DNA of 8,270 nt from Omnitrophica bacterium RIFOXYB12_FULL_50_7 (GTDB taxonomy: Bacteria > Omnitrophota > Omnitrophia > Omnitrophales > Aquincolibacteriaceae): contig MHFU01000056.1 in assembly GCA_001804345.1 (NCBI GenBank), forward strand, positions 45,495 through 53,764. The letters are read 5' to 3'. Numbering within the stretch: position 1 is the first letter of the stretch; every line of letters starts with the position of its first letter. The translations under genes were made by a program, and so were the position numbers. This document shows positions 1 through 6,000 of this stretch, in pieces. The notes below the pieces were generated by a model. The model worked only from the letters and a program-made list of their open reading frames with translations. It was not told the origin of the DNA and searched no databases.

Positions 1-3000
1 CCAGATCGAACCCGTCCTTTTTAAAATCCTTCTAGCGGACCTGATGAGCGCCGTTCTTTTGGGTAAAGAATATGCGTCGCTTAAAACGGCCGCCTCGACG
101 AATGAGAACGCCTATATCAAACTTCAGAATCTGAAGGCCCTTTTCCTTTACCGTTCCTTGCCGGAGCTTTATCACTATACTTTGGCTAAACATAACTGGA
201 ACAAAGACTCGGGCAATTTCCTTCATCTTAAAACCCCGGAAGAAAGACAGAAAATACTCGATCAGCATACGCGGGACCTGCGGATGTATTCTCACGGGAT
301 GCAGGGTGTCTTTCAATGGAATGTTTTCTTGAATGTCATGGACAACGCCGATCCTGATTTCCTTTCGACCAACTATCTGGCCATTCTTGGCCGGACGCAT
401 CCTCTTACGGATGAGAACGTAGCTGCCCTTATCCGGGAGATCGTCAAAGCTCCTGCCGACGAAACTCCGAGCATTGCTTCGCTGCGGGAGATCTTTGAGG
501 CTTTTCTCCTGGGTCAGGACGTTACTTTGAAAATAGGAAATAAAATTGAAAGAGTGGAGAAATTTCACCACTTTGATCAGACGCAGGCCCTTGAGACCCT
601 AACTCGGACGTTTGTTGACACCCAGAACCGAAATGAATTTTATCAGGCTTACACGCAACTTCTTAAAACCTTTCTTCCGGAGGAAAAAGTTAAGAAGGAA
701 ATTCTGCGCGCTTTTGGACAGGAGCTCTACGAATCTTCCAACAGGCTCAAGGCCGCTCAGGAATCCCTCCGTGAGATCTTTTTCCGCACTTTCGGCACGA
801 ATGCGTATCAAGTGTTTGAAAAACATCTCAAGGGCACGCGGGGGTTTGAAAATATCCCGTATTTGCAATATTCCAAACATGATCTTGATGTTGGGCAAGA
901 CGCCGACACCTATGGATTTCTGGATTATATCTTAAAAGATGGCGGGGTCGATTATGAGCTGGTCTTCAAGAAGGGCAAAGAATGGACTCCTGAAAAAGAC
1001 CGGGAAGAAGGAGGGCTGCTGGAAGAGGGCCCTCAGTCCGAAGAGCGCATAATGCCTCTCTTTCCTCCGCTCGGTCTTCCGGAAGGAGATGCCCAAGCCC
1101 GCTCGGAATTACGTGCGGATCCGACCCTGGCCACACCGGGTGTGGCCGAGGGTGAAAAGAGGGCGTTCGCCAAAGGCGAATCCGTCCATCAGCGGATTCC
1201 CCTCAAGGACGAATCCGCCTCAGGCGGAGAATTGCGGGGCGGTCAACCCTGGCTCACATGGCAGAAACTTCACGACATTACCGTGACGCCTGCCGTGAAG
1301 CGTTATCAGAGAATAACATCCCTGCTCAATCTCATGGGTCTTGGAAAACTTTCTCTATGGCAGAGGATAGGCGTCGCGGCCATGATCGTCACCAATTGGG
1401 CGGCCGATGTTTTCTTTACGCATCCTGTGGTCAAGGCGGGTACCGTTCTTGGCGCCCTTTGGTTTGGAAGCGTTGCGGGATTCTGGCTGCTTAAAGCAGG
1501 GGTAGTTTTTACGGCGGGAGCGCTTCTTTTTATCGAAGGTGGTCTGGTAAGGCTTTTTTTGATTTATCCGGTCTTCAAACTCATTTGGCCCCAGGTTTTC
1601 CAATTGAGCAAAAAAGGACTGATCGTCAATTTTCTTCCGTGGGGCCCCGGCAATTTCTCCCCTATTCTTTTTGCCAATCCCGAACTCGGCATCAACACGC
1701 CTTTGGTATTAAAGGAACTTTATGACATTTCAATCCAGGTAGAAAGAGCTCTCGTCCGCTATCCGGATGTGGACGGAAAAAAAATAGAACCCTCTGAAGA
1801 AAAGATCATCAACATTTCCAATGCGATTTGCCAATATCAGTTTGGCCTGGAAAGCGCCTACAACTACCGGAAATTCAAGATACGAAGAGCCCGGGAAAAA
1901 CACACGAAACAAAAATACGTCAAGGACGGGAAAGAAACAGAAAATCCGCTGGTGGGTTTTATTCAGAGGGAAGATTTTTCCGAGAGGTTTCCTTTTTATG
2001 TCAAGTTGCGGGATCATGTCTTCCGGAGAATGGGTCTTCCGGTTTTGGGATACCGGAAGGGTACCCGGCCCACGCTTATTTTAGGAGGGACAAAGCAGCT
2101 TTCCGAGATCAAACAGTTTTTGGAAAAATCAAAATTTCCCCGCAAATACTTATCAAGAGTCTACCAGTTCGATCTCGAAAAGTATTTTAGGGAGGGGGTC
2201 CCTGCGGCCGAGTTGATCCAGCCGATGGATTCTGATCTTCGGCAAGGAGTCATGTCTTTCGAAGAATCCGGAAAAGGGGATAGTTTCCAGGGGAAAGCAG
2301 ACGGAGATCGCTCGACTGCCAATTCTCAGGTGGGGCGGGCGGAGGTGCGTTTGGGGGATGGATCGTCAAAAAAAAGTCATGAGACAATGCTTCAATTTAT
2401 GGAAGTTATGGAAAATCATGGGCGTCGAAACATCCGCGGACTTCCCAGCACAGCCGTGCTTTTTATGGTTTTTGATTCTTTCCAGGCGAAGCGGTATGTT
2501 TTTGGTGAGATCCAGGCGTGGGATTATCCGGCCCTGGAGGGTGGCAACATGCATCTTGTGGTATTCAAGAAGGGAGATGTCATTTGGGGTTACGCACCCT
2601 ATGAGAGGCTCCCGGAAGGACGCGTGGATTTGAGATGGTATGTTTTTGAAGAGAACCGCAACAAAGAGAGCCGCAAGGATGGTTTCAGCAGCGTTTTTTT
2701 AGAGGGCCTTCTCGAGATAACAGCGGAAGTGGATGGCGTACCGACCCAGGCATGGCAATTCGGGCCGATCGCGCAAAAATTCCAGGGAATGTTCTTTCAA
2801 GAAGCCGTGACCAGTCCCTTGATCCCCTTTTTAATCCGGAACGATTTCCTCCCTCAAGGCCATGAAGGGCATGAACTGGTCGGCAGAGTCCTTCAGGGCG
2901 AAAAGATCCCGCTCGAGAAATTCGAAATATTCCACAATGTTTTATTTGTTCGCCATCGCCCGATCGCCAAGGACGAGGGTAACGCCGGGGGGAAGGAAGT

Positions 3001-6000
3001 TTGGGCCGTTACGCCTGCCGCGAGCGAGTCTCGCCCTGTGGAAAAGAAGCAAGAGGCTCCTCGTTTTCGCATCGGCAAGTATCTCGTTGGAGCCTTGGGA
3101 AAATTCTATCTTATCACAGGCGTTTTGCCTTCCAGCGGAGAACAGGCGGATTTCTATACGGCCCAAGGTCTCCAAGGGAAGAAAGTTGTCATCAAGGCAT
3201 CCAGACGGAGGTATTCCCCGAAATTCGACAAAGCCATATTTCAAAACGAAATCAGAACTTTGGAGACATTGGCGGCTCATGATGTTTTATCAGCGCCTCG
3301 GATCGACGGCCACAGTTCGGAAATATCCGGTGATTTGTGGATCGCCATGGAATATCTGGAAGGCGAGACAATGGCACAGTGGATGATGGGCGCAAGTATC
3401 CCGAAAAAGTTACAGATGTTTGAAAGGTTGCTGGTAGCGGTTCAGGCGATGCATCAGGCCGGTGTGATTCACCGCGAATTAAAGCCGGATAATATTTTTA
3501 TAACCAAATCCGGTGAAGTCAAAATTCTGGATTATGCGTTTAGTTATATAGCTAGAAAACAAGATTTCATCAGCAGGGACATGGCCGAGATTTATGGAAC
3601 TCTGGCGTATATGCCCGTTGAACACCTTGAGGTTTCTCACTCACAGGAAAATCTGATACAAAAAGACATTTATGCTCTCGGCGCGATACTCTATGAAATG
3701 GTTGAAGGCAGGATTTTTTGGGGCTTGTTCAAAAGGTGGAATATATTTTCAAGCTCTATTCCGGAGAGCATCGAAGAACAAAAAATGTTTTGGAACGAAA
3801 TGACAGGGGAAAAAATGCGTAAGATGTTACCCGAGCCCTCACCCCCCTTGGCGGAAGTGATCTTTCATGCGATGAAGTATCCGGCCGGCACTCGCTACAC
3901 GAGCGCCAAAGCGATGCGGGAAGATCTCAACGATCGACTCAAGGGGACCCTCTACATTGCAGCGGAGCGCGCGGCAAACACCCCCGGTCTTGCCCCGCCG
4001 GTGGCGGGACAAGCGGAAACCAGTCCCCACCGTTCGGAGATGCGACGGAATTTGGACCTGGACGAAAGAGTGTTTTCCATTCCGCAAAGGTTCCGGTTTT
4101 CTGACGCAAAAATCGAACAAAAAGATGTTTCTGTCGCGTTGTCGCCTGGGGCAATATTTCCGGTTATCAAAGTCAATATCAACGGAAAAGAATATAAAAT
4201 CGGAAGTGGCCATTATGTGATCATTCAATTGGCCAACGGGAAAAAAGTTTATTGGGGCGGGCAACACAATTTGAGTTATAGCTTCTTTTTTGAGCACTTC
4301 GGACATCAAATCAAAGAAATGGTCGAAGAGGGGCGGGCAAAATGGCTTCACGTCGATCAGCATTTTGATTTGGGCTCCTACGGCCTTCAACAACTGGCGT
4401 TACCGGATTTGACGAAAATCGAAGATGAAATTACTCGTGGGTATACCCGGTTGTCTTTTGCGGATTATCTCGGGTACTTAACGGCAACGGGGATCATTCA
4501 AAAACTAACGTCTGTTCACAATGCGGAAGAGGTTCAAGGAATTTCTGAAGCGCCGCATTTTACCGTGTTTGATTTTGATGTGGATATTACGGTGGACAGG
4601 CCGATGATTGGAAGCCGTGAAAAATTCGATGGGATGCTTCCGGTTCTCATTCGATTATCCCAAAAGAGCGATGTTACTTTTTTGACAAACAGTTCAGAGC
4701 TCAGCCGGCAGCCTTTGGGTGTTCCCGAGCACATTGATTTTAACCAGGGCGTGGTATTTAACTCAGAACTGATTGCAGCAATGGCCAGTGCCGCGTCTTT
4801 CCGTCGCGCACAGGAGACCAGTCGATCGGAATCGCGTCTGCCACAGCCCATTATTGGCAGGGCCGAAGAAACACTCGGCAGTGCGAGCGTGAATGCGGCA
4901 GGCAGAAACCGCTCGGAGATGCGGCAGCTTGCGGGTCACGCAGAGGATAAAGATAAGAGCGAGATCGTTTCTTTGGACCTTAATATGTCGAGGAGCCTTA
5001 TCGCTCAAAAGATTGTTATTAAGGACGGACAGCGAGGAGGAATTATTCGCTTGGCAGGATTCGACAGGCCGGAATTTGTTTCGGGTCCAAAACCCGGGCT
5101 TTATAATGCGCTCAACTCTTTTTCAACAAGCCTCTCTCCCGTCATCTTCCAAACGATCCCATCCGGTTTAGGGGTAAAGCTGGACGGAGAAATCCTTGAT
5201 GAGCGCTTTGATTTTATCCTAACAGAGATGATAAAAAACGCGATTGTCCACGGCCACAAGATGCATTTGGAACTTCCTTTACTGATAGAGTGGGACATAG
5301 ACACGCGGCAAAAGGTCCTCCGGCTAAGGGTTTCCAACCAGCATGAAACCGATGAAAGCCGTTTGCAAGCGATCAGCTCCGAGGATCTTCGTTTTAAATG
5401 GCTGATGGGGGGTGAAAAAAAAGCAGAACGATTTATCAACGACTTGACTCACGGAAGAGCTGTGATGCGGCACACCGGTTCTGACGGAAGAACAACGGCC
5501 GAGATTGAAATCCCTCTGGAGATTAGACCCAAGATAAAGTCGGACTTTATCTTGGGGGAAGCCGCTCGTTCGGAAGTGCGCACGGATCAAACGGTCCCCG
5601 CGCAAAACCCTGAACGTGTCAAAGGAAGACCCGGTACTTTTTCCGAAAAAGGATGGATCGAGTTGCTTCGTGATGCCGGATCACAATTCACAGCACAAGG
5701 CAAAAGATGGTTTTTCTTGCAGGGGATAAGGAAATTTGTGAGATCGGCGCAGCCTCACGAGGCGCTTCGGGTGCAGCTGGCCCAGCCCATCGAAAAGAAC
5801 TGGGAGATTCAGGAGATTCTTTATTCAACGCCGAGGGAACAGGAAATTGCCATCGGCCGGAAAGGGGATGTCTATGAATTTGTGATGTGCGGGGAAAAAG
5901 GCGCTTCTCCCGCTTCTATTAGTCCGGATTTTGAATTCATCGGGCATGTCCATCCTCCATATCAAACGATCGATCCCCGTTATTTTCTTCCTTCTTCTGA

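Noticed and set aside
32..571. Minus-strand open frame of 179 codons
   Set aside because: It lies fully opposite the giant gene's open frame and its protein shows no recognisable domain; it is a shadow of the + strand gene.
1081..1286. Separate 65-codon gene at 1089 with an upstream GGAAGG
   Set aside because: It reads the palindromic linker in a different frame, gives an Arg/Pro-rich low-complexity peptide, and overlaps the giant gene completely.
3839..4393. Minus-strand open frame of 184 codons
   Set aside because: It overlaps the end of the kinase domain and the arginase-fold motifs on the + strand, which are clearly real.
5528..5556. Intrinsic transcription terminator
   Set aside because: The hairpin is strong, but no T-run follows, and the reading frame continues through it into the next domain.
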